64,000 nt of DNA from Clostridia bacterium. GTDB taxonomy: Bacteria > Bacillota > Clostridia > Oscillospirales > Acutalibacteraceae. The position numbers and the translations under genes were made by a program. Each line of letters begins with the position of its first letter. Positions within the stretch are counted from its first letter, which is position 1. Positions 1 through 8,171 of the stretch are shown here, in pieces. The notes under the pieces were generated by a model. It had not been told where the DNA came from. It ran no database searches and saw only the letters and a program-made list of their open reading frames with translations. The stretch is from positions 53,290-117,289 of the forward strand of contig JAFWYP010000035.1 of the NCBI GenBank assembly GCA_017517665.1, given 5' to 3'.

Positions 1-1
1 G

Positions 2-475
2 ACTCCGACGGTAAGACCCCCAAGGCTAGGCGGCAACAAAAGAATGGGTGTTTTTGCAACACGCTCCCCTTTCAGACCGAATCCGATAGGTCTTTCTTGC
101 GTTAAGCTTCTCGGTGTTGAAAAAACGGAAAAATACGGCTGTATCCTCCGTGTTTCGGGCGCAGATTTGCTTGACGGCACTCCGATTTATGACATAAAGC
201 CTTATCTGCCTTATGTTGATTCTCATCCCGAAGCAAGCAACGGCTTTGCACTTGATGAAAAAGAAGGCAGACTTAACGTTGAATTTCCCGAAGAACTTTT
301 AAATATCATTCCGACCGAAAAACAAGCCGCACTCATCGCCGTGCTTGCACAAGACCCCAGACCGGGTTATCAGGATATTCCCGAAAGAATTTACGGAATA
401 GAATTTGCAGGATATGATATAAGATTCAAGGTTGAAAATTCGGTTTTATCGGTTGTTGAAATAATCAAAATATAA
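2..475 (+). CDS. trmO: tRNA (t6A37) N6-methyltransferase TrmO, C-terminal part
   Basis: Last 157 residues of a TrmO-type tRNA methyltransferase; the start lies left of the window. The family uses S-adenosylmethionine to methylate the t6A base at position 37 of certain tRNAs. The first visible codons encode RPPRLGGNKRMGVFATRSPF followed by RPNPIGLS, the family hallmark, and the tail carries DPRPGYQ. The ATG at 44 lies inside this conserved block, so it is not the start. It is followed by a hairpin (480-507) and an IS200-type element. Identification is firm; the catalytic N-terminus cannot be inspected. Confidence 0.9.
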   Translation, partial: TPTVRPPRLGGNKRMGVFATRSPFRPNPIGLSCVKLLGVEKTEKYGCILRVSGADLLDGTPIYDIKPYLPYVDSHPEASNGFALDEKEGRLNVEFPEELLNIIPTEKQAALIAVLAQDPRPGYQDIPERIYGIEFAGYDIRFKVENSVLSVVEIIKI

Positions 476-479
476 ATCA

Positions 480-507
480 CAAACCACGCCCGAAAGGACG
501 TGGTTTG
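480..507 (+). terminator. hairpin after trmO (terminator or IS end)
   Basis: CAAACCACG (480-488) and CGTGGTTTG (499-507) form a perfect 9-bp stem just after the trmO stop. There is no good T-run behind it, so it may be a weak terminator or instead the subterminal palindrome of the neighbouring IS200 element. Confidence 0.5.
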
Positions 508-560
508 AATAATAACCCTATAAGGGTAAACAATACCAGCGGCACCTAAAGGTGCATCTA

Positions 561-589
561 AGCAACACCAACCGCAAATTGGTGTTGCT
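561..589 (-). repeat. perfect 11-bp hairpin at the 3' side of tnpA
   Basis: AGCAACACCAA (561-571) and TTGGTGTTGCT (579-589) pair perfectly around a 7-base loop, directly after the tnpA stop codon. The arm GCAACACCAA recurs on the 5' side of tnpA (1087-1096, opposite orientation on the plus strand), which suggests a shared end-recognition or folding element; it may also stop tnpA transcription. Confidence 0.6.
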
Positions 590-591
590 TT

Positions 592-1050
592 TTACTTTGC
601 TATATGAGCAAATGGATCTTCATATTCCTTAAATGTCAGTTGGTCCGATACCATATCCTGTGTTTCCTGTTCTCTTATGTACTTTTGGATTGCCGCTTTG
701 TTTCCTCCAACCGTACTCACATAATATCCTTTTGCCCAAAACACCCGCCTTCCATATTTGTATTTCAGCTGTGCGTGTCTTTCAAAAATCATCAAGGTAC
801 TTTTTCCTTTTAAGTAACCCATAAATTCCGATACACATATACTTGGTGGAATTGACAGCAACATATGTATGTGGTCCGGCATTGCGTGTGCTTCTATTAT
901 CTCTACGTGTTTGTAATCGCATAACCGCCTCAATATTGCTCCTATGTCTTTCCTTAACTTTCCATACACTACTTTTCTTCTATACTTCGGTACAAGAACT
1001 ATGTGATATTGACACTTCCATCTTGTGTGTGATAAACTACTTTCATCCAC
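592..1050 (-). CDS. tnpA: IS200-type transposase TnpA (Y1 HUH)
   Basis: A 152-residue transposase of the IS200/IS605 TnpA family, which cuts and rejoins single-stranded IS ends through a tyrosine-DNA link. The HUH metal motif is in PDHIHMLL (His60 and His62 from the chosen start) and the likely nucleophile is Tyr124 in AAIQKYIREQE. The opening LSHTRWKCQYHIVLVPKYRR is typical. I chose the GTG at 1050 because AAAGGAGGT (1060-1068 region) lies nine bases upstream of it and because it gives the usual family length; an ATG 48 bases earlier would place the ribosome binding site inside the gene. The frame is intact, so it may be active. Confidence 0.92.
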   Translation of the reverse strand: MDESSLSHTRWKCQYHIVLVPKYRRKVVYGKLRKDIGAILRRLCDYKHVEIIEAHAMPDHIHMLLSIPPSICVSEFMGYLKGKSTLMIFERHAQLKYKYGRRVFWAKGYYVSTVGGNKAAIQKYIREQETQDMVSDQLTFKEYEDPFAHIAK

Positions 1051-1058
1051 AATTATTC

Positions 1059-1121
1059 GACCTCCTTTGATTTTTAGATTTTGCAGTTGGTGTTGCATTT
1101 TCTATTATATCAAAGGAGGTC
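1059..1121 (-). promoter_or_regulatory. inverted repeat masking the tnpA ribosome binding site
   Basis: GACCTCCTTTGA (1059-1070) and TCAAAGGAGGTC (1110-1121) are perfect 12-base complements separated by 39 bases. In a minus-strand transcript the first arm is an anti-Shine-Dalgarno that pairs with the AAGGAGG of tnpA. Hiding the tnpA start in a stem is documented for IS200; here it would be expected to block translation of read-through transcripts. Confidence 0.75.
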
Positions 1122-1194
1122 TTTTTTTCTAACAATGAACGCTTCCGCTTTGGTGTTTTCCACAAGTATAACTTGTGGTTGATTTCATAAATTA

Positions 1195-1230
1195 ATACCC
1201 GATGTTTTAGAATGCTAAAACATCGGGTAT
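1195..1230 (-). terminator. hairpin after the phosphoesterase gene
   Basis: ATACCCGATGTTTTAG (1195-1210) and its exact complement (1215-1230) make a 16-bp stem with a 4-base loop, four bases beyond the stop of the minus-strand gene. The trailing T-run is short in both directions (TAATTTAT on the minus strand). Confidence 0.7.
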
Positions 1231-1233
1231 TTA

Positions 1234-2859
1234 TTATGGTTGTATTACTATCGGGTGATTTTCGCTCACATGCTCGATTGTTATAAAATTATTCCTCTTT
1301 GCATATGCCCACTTCATGCCGAATGCCTTGCAAGCACCGTCAACGGGCATATAAAGCTGACCTTCGTTGCCTCTGAAAACCTCCGCACCGAGGTCAACAT
1401 CGCCTTTGTTTGTTACTGCGATATTGCTGCCTTCGGTAAAGGTTGCTTCGTTTCCGTAAATTTTAAGAGTAACCTTGCCCTTTTCACGGATATCCTCACC
1501 GCCCGCAAATCTTATCATCGTTGCAAAAGCGACATACCATTCGCTGTCTTTGCAAACAGCGGGAGTAGACATGTTGCAAAGTCCCAAATCCACGCCCTTA
1601 TAATAAACTCTTGTTCTGCCTTCGCCGAAAATCGGAGCAACTCTGTGGGGGCGGATTTCGTCTTTTGACTTATCAATTGAAAATTCATCAATGATTCTGC
1701 CGTCGTTAAGTTCGGAAATCATTGTTATCTTATCGCCGTCAACCTCAACAAGAGCAAAGGATGCAACCTGTTCCTCATGGGGATAGAACGATGCGTGCCA
1801 TACCTTGTCGGTTGTTTTTGTTCCCGGAGGATTGAAGTTTGCATTGCCGAGTTCATAATGAACCGTGCCCTGCGAGGGTTTATCAAATAATTCTTCGTTC
1901 TTTATCGGGAAAGAACGGGAAAAGTTGTGCTCATGACCCGAGAAAAGCACATCAAGCATTTCCATTGATTCACGCATCATGGGATAGGTATCGTCGTTTG
2001 CGAGGTTCGGCCCTGCATAATAAACGGGAAAATGCTGAACGCCAAGCTTCCATGTTTTATTGCTTTTGGCTATATCTTCCTTTGCCCATTCATTCATAAG
2101 CTCGGGTTCATTAACGCCGAAAACATTGAAATGAACGTTACCGTAATCAAAAGAATAAATCTCTGTCTGCCAGCCCTCGGGACCGTTTTTCGGATAAGAA
2201 TATTCAAGCTGAGTATTGAAAAACTCCGCAGGCTCGGCATAGTATCTGTTCACTTCATTGGGGAAATAATGCTCAAAGCCTCTGTTATCATGGTTTCCGC
2301 AGGTCATCATATAGGGCAGATGCTCCATGATGCCTTTCATACCCTCAAACATTGCATTCCACTGGATTTCATGCTGACCGCAGTTTGTGTTATCGCCTGC
2401 AGTGAGAATAAACTTCACATCGGGATATTTTGAAAGAGTATCTTTGAGGAATTTATTGAGTGTTGAGTAATCGGGGTTATAGTGGTCATCGTCCTTCTGA
2501 TGGTCAGAAATGGCTATAAACTTAAACTTTGTGAGGTTTTCTTCCTCGGTATCAAACCAATATTCTTCGCTGCGGTTTTCATTGCTTCCGCAGGTATAGT
2601 AATATCTTGTACCCGCTTTAAGATTTGAGGGAGTAGCCCAGAAGATATTGCTCGTGTTTACATCGCTTTTAAAAGGCTTGACTATTGCATCGCAACGCTT
2701 CTTTTCTCCGTCTTTTTCATAATATTCAACATAACCCTCGGCAACATCAAGGCATGAACGCCATGTTATTGTCATGGAGGTTTTTGCATCGCCCGAAATG
2801 CTCACCATTATATGGTCGGGTTTTTCAGTTGCAAATCTGTAATTCGGTGTTTTATTCAT
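1234..2859 (-). CDS. purple-acid-phosphatase-like metallophosphoesterase
   Basis: A 541-residue enzyme with three parts: an Fn3-like N-terminal domain of purple acid phosphatases (about 15-105), a calcineurin-like metallophosphoesterase domain (about 110-400), and a C-terminal segment resembling the copper-amine-oxidase N-terminal-like domain (about 460-530, with MPVDGACKAFGMKWAY). Metal ligands are visible in SDHQ, AGDN, CGNHD, VQHFP and SGHEHNF. It should hydrolyse phosphomonoesters or diesters. No signal peptide is evident, which is unusual for this domain set. It starts 2 bases after the GH27 stop, as the last gene of the string that ends in the hairpin at 1195. The substrate is unknown. 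Confidence 0.85.
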   Translation of the reverse strand: MNKTPNYRFATEKPDHIMVSISGDAKTSMTITWRSCLDVAEGYVEYYEKDGEKKRCDAIVKPFKSDVNTSNIFWATPSNLKAGTRYYYTCGSNENRSEEYWFDTEEENLTKFKFIAISDHQKDDDHYNPDYSTLNKFLKDTLSKYPDVKFILTAGDNTNCGQHEIQWNAMFEGMKGIMEHLPYMMTCGNHDNRGFEHYFPNEVNRYYAEPAEFFNTQLEYSYPKNGPEGWQTEIYSFDYGNVHFNVFGVNEPELMNEWAKEDIAKSNKTWKLGVQHFPVYYAGPNLANDDTYPMMRESMEMLDVLFSGHEHNFSRSFPIKNEELFDKPSQGTVHYELGNANFNPPGTKTTDKVWHASFYPHEEQVASFALVEVDGDKITMISELNDGRIIDEFSIDKSKDEIRPHRVAPIFGEGRTRVYYKGVDLGLCNMSTPAVCKDSEWYVAFATMIRFAGGEDIREKGKVTLKIYGNEATFTEGSNIAVTNKGDVDLGAEVFRGNEGQLYMPVDGACKAFGMKWAYAKRNNFITIEHVSENHPIVIQP

Positions 2860-2861
2860 AA

Positions 2862-4169
2862 TTATTTCACCTTTATTTTAAATAATCTTGCACCGTGGGA
2901 ATTGACTTCTGCGGAGAATACACCGTCTGTTACCGCATATTCTTCATGCTTCCACATATCCCAAACGGAATAATTCACGCCGCCCATTGCAATATCGGTA
3001 ACATCGAAATTAATGCTTCTTGTTTCATCATCGGTATTGAAAAGAGCCACATATTTGCAATTTTCGCCCTTTGAGGTCCACACGATTTCTCCCTTGCCGT
3101 CGGTTTCTTCTCTCTTGAACTGCCTTGCACCCCATGAGTTTTTAAGCATATCAATAAGCTCTCTGTTCTGAAGAAGAGAAAGGGTGAATTCATCGTTTTC
3201 TCGCATTTCGGCACCAATCATAAGCGGTGAACGGAATATGCCCCAGAGCGTCATCATTGTTATCTGTTCATCATGGGTAAAACGGGTGTATCTGTTTCTG
3301 TATTCAGGAAGCTTTTCTGTTTTCTGAAGTCTGCCGATTGGAAGCATATCACAATCGGGCCATGCACCCTGCTGAACATAATCCTGCCATGCATAGCAGC
3401 GTTCAAACATTGCATAAAGCTTACTCCATTCGTCCCAGAAATCACCCGTCATTCGCCAGAGATTTGCATTTGCGGCGAGATGCTCATGCTCCCATACGGG
3501 TGCAGGACCGGGTGAAAGACTCAGAACCATATCCCTGCCGCAGTTATCAATTGCCTTACGGAGCATTTCAATCTCACGGCGCGCGGAATAGGGGTTGTCC
3601 TTAAGGAACTCAGTGTTTGCGATATCATCGCACTTTATGTAGTCAACACCCCACTCAGCATAGAGTTCAAAAATGGAGTTATAATATTCCTGTGCGCCCT
3701 TTGCATCCGGGTTGATGCCGTACATATCTGTCTGCCACGGACACACGGAATACTGCTGTGCAATATCCTTTGCCGTTACACCTTCCGTTTTTGTTTTTGC
3801 ATTGGCATGAACCGCCTGACGGGGAATACCACGCATGATATGAATACCGAACTTAAGTCCGAGAGAATGAACATAGTCTGCAATGGGTTTGAAGCCTTTT
3901 CCCCCTGCCGAAGAAGGGAATCTCTCGGGCGCGGGAACAAGACGTGAATATTCATCCATATAAAGCGGTGCAAAGTTATGATATCCGTAGCTGTCAGCTG
4001 TGGGTTCGGACCACTGAATATCGCAGACGATATATTCCCATCCATAGTCTTTGAGGTGCTTTGCCATATAGTCGGCATTTCCGAGAAGCTGCTCTTCATT
4101 AACCGCCGCACCATAGCAGTCCCAGCTGTTCCATCCCATGGGAGGGGTGGGTGCAAATCTTTTATGCAT
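2862..4169 (-). CDS. GH27 family alpha-galactosidase
   Basis: A 435-residue glycoside hydrolase of family 27, which removes alpha-linked galactose (or N-acetylgalactosamine) with retention. The start PTPPMGWNSWDCYG is the GH27 signature. The likely nucleophile is Asp181 in YIKCDDIA and the acid/base Asp243 in RMTGDFWDEW. The TIM barrel is followed by a short beta domain ending in HGARLFKIK. No signal peptide is visible, so it is probably cytoplasmic and works on imported galactosides such as raffinose- or galactomannan-type oligomers. It lies 2 bases after RlmA and 2 before the phosphoesterase, indicating co-transcription. Confidence 0.9.
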   Translation of the reverse strand: MHKRFAPTPPMGWNSWDCYGAAVNEEQLLGNADYMAKHLKDYGWEYIVCDIQWSEPTADSYGYHNFAPLYMDEYSRLVPAPERFPSSAGGKGFKPIADYVHSLGLKFGIHIMRGIPRQAVHANAKTKTEGVTAKDIAQQYSVCPWQTDMYGINPDAKGAQEYYNSIFELYAEWGVDYIKCDDIANTEFLKDNPYSARREIEMLRKAIDNCGRDMVLSLSPGPAPVWEHEHLAANANLWRMTGDFWDEWSKLYAMFERCYAWQDYVQQGAWPDCDMLPIGRLQKTEKLPEYRNRYTRFTHDEQITMMTLWGIFRSPLMIGAEMRENDEFTLSLLQNRELIDMLKNSWGARQFKREETDGKGEIVWTSKGENCKYVALFNTDDETRSINFDVTDIAMGGVNYSVWDMWKHEEYAVTDGVFSAEVNSHGARLFKIKVK

Positions 4170-4171
4170 AT

Positions 4172-4996
4172 TTATTTTTCCTTTCGGTAAACTCTTATTT
4201 CAAACTCTGCCTGAGTTTCAAGATAATCGAGATTGTTTATTTTTTGTTGGTCATCAATGCCCGTTTTATAATAATAAGGTGTCATTCTGAAAAGATTCTG
4301 TATTGCTTCATTTGAGTCAAGACACAGATTCATTTTGACCTGACTTGTTTTTACACAAACAAAATTTTCGGTTTCCCTATCTGGCACATCATTAAGATAC
4401 GGCTTATCATAGATTGCCGTCTTGAGTCCGAGAAGATGATTCTCAAGCGGAATCACTCTTATAAGATAACCGCCAGTTTTAAGTACACGGTAAAACTCAT
4501 CATCCGCTTCGGGAGAAAAGATATTCAGAACCGCATCAAAGCTTTCATCCGCAAACGGCAAATCAAACAGACTTGCAACGGCAAGTGGAATGCCGCTTTT
4601 GCGTTTTGATGCATATTCAAGCGCATCCTTTGAAATATCAACACCCGAAACAAAAATCTCTTTTCCTTTTTCTGCGTAATACCGTTTCAGACCCGAAGAA
4701 TACCAGCATTCTCCGCATCCCGCATCAAGAAAATCTCCGCCGTCGGGAAGATATTTTTCACATATCTCACAAAGAAACTCCCGCAGAAAACTGTAATATC
4801 CCGAATCAAGAAAATCACGTCTTGCCCTGACCATAAGACGGTCATCGCCGTGGCGTTTTGCGGAGGATTTCTGTGACTGCAAAAGATTTATATAGCCGAA
4901 TTTTGATTTATCGAAGCAATGCCCGTTTTCACAGCGGTAAAGCTTTTCTTCTTCGGAAAGCTCTTTTTTGCATACGGGACAAATAAAATTTATCAT
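4172..4996 (-). CDS. rlmA: 23S rRNA (guanine-N1)-methyltransferase RlmA-type
   Basis: A 274-residue SAM-dependent methyltransferase of the RlmA family, which methylates N1 of a guanine in helix 35 of 23S rRNA (G745 or G748, depending on the type). The N-terminal zinc finger shows CPVC (6-9) and a second Cys/His pair in CENGHCFD (22-29), then the linker GYINLLQ typical of the family, then a Rossmann fold with FLDAGCGECWYS near residue 90. Its stop overlaps nothing downstream; its start overlaps the upstream isomerase by 4 bases, so it is translationally coupled inside a sugar operon, an odd place for an rRNA modification gene. Certain RlmA types influence macrolide or tylosin sensitivity; which guanine is modified cannot be told here. 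Confidence 0.88.
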   Translation of the reverse strand: MINFICPVCKKELSEEEKLYRCENGHCFDKSKFGYINLLQSQKSSAKRHGDDRLMVRARRDFLDSGYYSFLREFLCEICEKYLPDGGDFLDAGCGECWYSSGLKRYYAEKGKEIFVSGVDISKDALEYASKRKSGIPLAVASLFDLPFADESFDAVLNIFSPEADDEFYRVLKTGGYLIRVIPLENHLLGLKTAIYDKPYLNDVPDRETENFVCVKTSQVKMNLCLDSNEAIQNLFRMTPYYYKTGIDDQQKINNLDYLETQAEFEIRVYRKEK

Positions 4997-5859
4997 TTCT
5001 TAACCCTGTATTTCTCTATTTTTCTCATCATTGACCTGCCCACATCGTGCATAAATCTCTCGCAGGCAGGAAGCAAATCATCAGGGAACCCGTTAAGAAA
5101 ACGGTCTGCCTCATATGTAAAATTGCCCTTGTAGTCGATTTCACCGAGAGCGTGAAGGATATCTTCCCAATCCATATCCATCATATAAGGAAGTGTGTGG
5201 CTGTCGTTGACATTATCGTTATCGTGAATATGAAGGCAACCGAGTCTTCCGCCCATCTGACGAATCATTGCGCCTGCATTGTCGCCTACAAGACCGCAAT
5301 GTCCGAGGTCAAGGCAGGCGGTGAAATTATCGGGATTCAGGGCATCAACATATCTGTTGAAATCTTCTGCAACCGAGCAGACATTGGGAACAATTCTGTT
5401 AAGTTCTTTATCCCATCCCCACATATTTTCAAGAGCAATTATAACTCCATAATCCTTTGCGTAAGGTTCAAGCGAATGATAAAGCTCCATATTACGCTCA
5501 AACTGATTTGCACTGTACTGAACAGGATGAACAACGCAGATTTTTGCATCAAGCAAACCTGCTATTTCAAGAGCTCTTTTAAGTTTTTCAAAAACATGTA
5601 CGGTATAAAGGCTGTCATATTCCTTTGCACTGGGAAAAGGTGCGTGCGACTGTTCAAAAGTAACACCATAATAATCAGCAATATTCTTCAATGCCGTAAC
5701 ATGGTTTTTATAACCCGATGTATTCAGCACATCGTTATCGTCATCCATTTTGAACATGGAATAGTCAATTCCGTCAAAACCGCTTTCGCAGATAATGCGT
5801 ACCGCATCGGCATCTCCGAGGCGCTCTGAAATTCTTTCAGTCTGATTTACAAGCTTCAT
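4993..5859 (-). CDS. sugar phosphate isomerase/epimerase-like TIM barrel protein
   Basis: A 288-residue protein of the xylose-isomerase-like TIM-barrel superfamily (AP endonuclease family 2 fold). Metal-binding positions are visible as VVHPVQYS, IALENMWGW, CLDLGHCGL, LHIHDND and YEAD. Members isomerise or epimerise sugars, inositols or keto-sugars; the substrate cannot be named. A strong AAGGAGG (5866-5872) precedes the ATG, and a stem-loop (5874-5914) separates it from the upstream lipoprotein gene. It is coupled to RlmA by a 4-base overlap and precedes the alpha-galactosidase, suggesting processing of a released sugar. It is one of three such isomerases in the window (others at 28914 and 42208). 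Confidence 0.8.
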   Translation of the reverse strand: MKLVNQTERISERLGDADAVRIICESGFDGIDYSMFKMDDDNDVLNTSGYKNHVTALKNIADYYGVTFEQSHAPFPSAKEYDSLYTVHVFEKLKRALEIAGLLDAKICVVHPVQYSANQFERNMELYHSLEPYAKDYGVIIALENMWGWDKELNRIVPNVCSVAEDFNRYVDALNPDNFTACLDLGHCGLVGDNAGAMIRQMGGRLGCLHIHDNDNVNDSHTLPYMMDMDWEDILHALGEIDYKGNFTYEADRFLNGFPDDLLPACERFMHDVGRSMMRKIEKYRVKK

Positions 5860-5873
5860 ATAAATCCTCCTTA

Positions 5874-5914
5874 GTAATCGCCGTTTAAATGGGGTTTCGA
5901 TTATCAGCGATTAC
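5874..5914 (-). promoter_or_regulatory. intercistronic stem-loop before the isomerase gene
   Basis: GTAATCGC (5874-5881) and GCGATTAC (5907-5914) are perfect 8-base complements filling the space between the lipoprotein stop and the AAGGAGG of the isomerase. Its position next to the ribosome binding site suggests an mRNA processing or stability element rather than a terminator (no T-run). Confidence 0.45.
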
Positions 5915-5915
5915 C

Positions 5916-8171
5916 TTAATTTACCCTTAAAAAGTTTCTTGCTTCAACAACAACGCCGAGTATTGAAAAATCGGTGTTGGTATAGTTTACGTAAATTCTG
6001 GCACCCGTGTCATATTCCGTGCAGAAAATACCGTCCTCAACCTCATAGTGGTCGGTTATTCTCGCATCGCGAAGGTCATTGAGAGCTTCGTTAGCTTCGG
6101 TGTAGAATTCTGCGGCGGCGTTAATGGTGTTATCGTAATAAAATCTGTCATTTTCTGTTTCCATAATAACCGATTCGTAATTCCATTCAAAATGAGGGCA
6201 AGCACCGTATTCAATGTTTTTGAGGATGGTTTCGCGAAGATTGATACCCGTGTTTATCGGGTCGCCTGCGTAATCGGCAATACCGTGGAGAATAAGCTGA
6301 ACAAAAGGCACTGCCTGATATGCGCCGCTTTGTGCAATGCTTGTACCGATGGGAATGTTGATAACGGAATCAACATTTTTCAGCATATAGAAATTCCCTC
6401 TTACAGCCATGACGGAATGACCCGTGGAAAGGGGAGAAATTGCGGAATTGACAGCTTCCGCGGCTTCGTCCCTGAGCAAGCCGTTATGAGAAAAATCGGA
6501 ATAGAGAACAGAGCCTGCATCGTTAAGGCAGTATCCCGAAAAAGCATAGTATCTTGTGTCGCTGAGAACGGATGCAACAATGTTTTTAAGCTTTCTGATG
6601 CTTCTCAGCTGTCTTTCGCTGACCGCTTCTCCCATGAAATCAACAAGAGAATTCCGCGGAGTGAATGAAGCTGTGTTTTTACAGATATCCGTTGCCGACG
6701 AACCTGAAAAACCGCTTGACGATGAAAGAAGATTGATGTCAATATAAAGAGTCATCTTCTGCGATGAAACATAATCATAAAGCTCGCTGAGCTTTTCCGT
6801 GCCGCCGAGACGGAGCATAATATCTGATGAAACAATGTCCTTTGAATCAAGACCTCCGCTGAAAACGCCCGAATATCTGACGCTGATGTTGTTAATGCCT
6901 TTGTTTTTCATTCGGGTAAGCATATCCTTTGCCTGCTCAAAATTTGTCAGGTTTGAAAGATAGGTAACCGGACCCAAGGATTTTTTTGCGCTTCCCGTAA
7001 GAGTCAGGTAAAACGGCATATAATCCCCGACTTTAACCGTTTTTGTTGAAAGCACGGAGTTTCTGATGAGCTGTTCACGGCAGGCAGAGGCAAGACCAGC
7101 GTAGGTTGCATTACCGCCCGCAAGAAAACGGTAGCATAGTGAAATTTCGCTGACCGTTGATGATTTTGAAATATAGAGAGTGTTATTTTCATATCTTACG
7201 GGAGTGATGTTGAATGACGGATAAACAATATTGTATTCACTGATTTGAGTTGCTTTTTTAGCAATGATTGAAGCAACCGCGTCTCCGCTTTGGATAAGCG
7301 AAACAAATGCCGCATTTCCGTGCTTTATTCCGAACGCGGGAACGATTGCGCTTTCTGATTTGTCCTCGCTGTTGACCGATGGGTCGCTTCCGTAAACGTC
7401 AAATGAAAGCGATTCAAACGATTCGTCGTAAATTGATGTTTTTATAATTGCGCCGCATCCGTCGGGAACAAGCATGAAATCGCCTTCGCGCGTGTCATTA
7501 TACGCACCGAAATAATTGAGAAGCTCTATGTCCTCAATGTATGCATCGGGGTTTCCTGTTATATTTGAGTTTGTGCAGGTGACGGTCATGCTACCGTCCT
7601 TGAGAATTGCACTTACGGTTACATTGAAACCGATATCTGTTTTTTCGTAAGATGATTTTGCGGCGGTTTCTTCGTTGGCAAAGATATCAAAAATAAATGT
7701 GATTCCGTTGTCCGCGGAGATATATGACGCTTTGCCGTATGCAACCGAATTATCCTGAGAATTAAGATAATATATATCCGTACCACCGACGATTTTCAGC
7801 GAAACCATGCTTGCATCGGTGACAAGCTTTTCACCGTCGGCGGTTTTGTTGAGAAGCGGAAGAGCAGTAAACAACTGATTCTGAGTTGTTTCCCTTACCG
7901 CAAAAGAATTCGTTTCAGGGTCAACAAGAAGCTCAATAAGCCCCGAGGTTGCAGCTTTTACGGAAAAGCTTTCTTCGCTCTGAGAGTAATGAACGGAAGC
8001 ATCATCCGAAAGGTTGATTATTGTGTTTCTTGCCGCATCGGATTTTACCGTTCTGACACCGCTTTCTTCTTGCTTCGAGCATGACGATAAACAGCCTGCC
8101 GCGAGGCAGAAGCATAATATTGCAGAAACAAGTCTTGTTGTTATTCTTTTTATGTTATTGTTTTTTATCAT
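5916..8171 (-). CDS. DUF5696-like surface lipoprotein
   Basis: A 751-residue predicted lipoprotein. I chose the ATG at 8171, which has AAAGGA upstream and yields a proper signal peptide: basic n-region, hydrophobic core, and lipobox LSSC with Cys31. The region containing LVPDGCGAIIKT, then a segment around VPAFGIKHGNAAFVSLIQSG resembles the DUF5696 family, which in Firmicutes accompanies sugar-uptake and cell-surface polysaccharide genes. The second half has a TIM-barrel-like run (for example MTLYIDINLLSS), so a glycosidase-like fold is possible. Its first 17 bases overlap the histidine kinase gene, linking it to that sensor. Function is unknown; family assignment rests on recall, not a search. 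Confidence 0.6.
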   Translation of the reverse strand: MIKNNNIKRITTRLVSAILCFCLAAGCLSSCSKQEESGVRTVKSDAARNTIINLSDDASVHYSQSEESFSVKAATSGLIELLVDPETNSFAVRETTQNQLFTALPLLNKTADGEKLVTDASMVSLKIVGGTDIYYLNSQDNSVAYGKASYISADNGITFIFDIFANEETAAKSSYEKTDIGFNVTVSAILKDGSMTVTCTNSNITGNPDAYIEDIELLNYFGAYNDTREGDFMLVPDGCGAIIKTSIYDESFESLSFDVYGSDPSVNSEDKSESAIVPAFGIKHGNAAFVSLIQSGDAVASIIAKKATQISEYNIVYPSFNITPVRYENNTLYISKSSTVSEISLCYRFLAGGNATYAGLASACREQLIRNSVLSTKTVKVGDYMPFYLTLTGSAKKSLGPVTYLSNLTNFEQAKDMLTRMKNKGINNISVRYSGVFSGGLDSKDIVSSDIMLRLGGTEKLSELYDYVSSQKMTLYIDINLLSSSSGFSGSSATDICKNTASFTPRNSLVDFMGEAVSERQLRSIRKLKNIVASVLSDTRYYAFSGYCLNDAGSVLYSDFSHNGLLRDEAAEAVNSAISPLSTGHSVMAVRGNFYMLKNVDSVINIPIGTSIAQSGAYQAVPFVQLILHGIADYAGDPINTGINLRETILKNIEYGACPHFEWNYESVIMETENDRFYYDNTINAAAEFYTEANEALNDLRDARITDHYEVEDGIFCTEYDTGARIYVNYTNTDFSILGVVVEARNFLRVN

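Larger units (their letters stand above)
480..1180 (-). mobile_element. IS200-type (IS200/IS605 family) insertion sequence, tnpA only
   Basis: A single-gene element built around a Y1 HUH transposase, with several hairpins at both sides and no tnpB. Hairpins lie at 480-507, 515-527 (ACCCT/AGGGT), 542-555 (GCACC/GGTGC), 561-589, and beyond the 5' side of tnpA at 1160-1178 (CCACAAGT/ACTTGTGG). IS200 elements have no terminal inverted repeats and make no target duplication, so the exact ends cannot be read; the limits given are those of the outermost hairpins. It sits between trmO and an unrelated minus-strand gene, so it seems to have landed in intergenic DNA. Confidence 0.65.

Noticed and set aside
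1195-1230. Hairpin as the right end of the IS200 element
   Set aside because: It lies four bases beyond the phosphoesterase stop and forms a long perfect stem, better explained as that gene's terminator.
5047-5829. Antisense open frame over the TIM-barrel isomerase (about 260 codons)
   Set aside because: No ribosome site, no motif, and fully within a well-supported gene.
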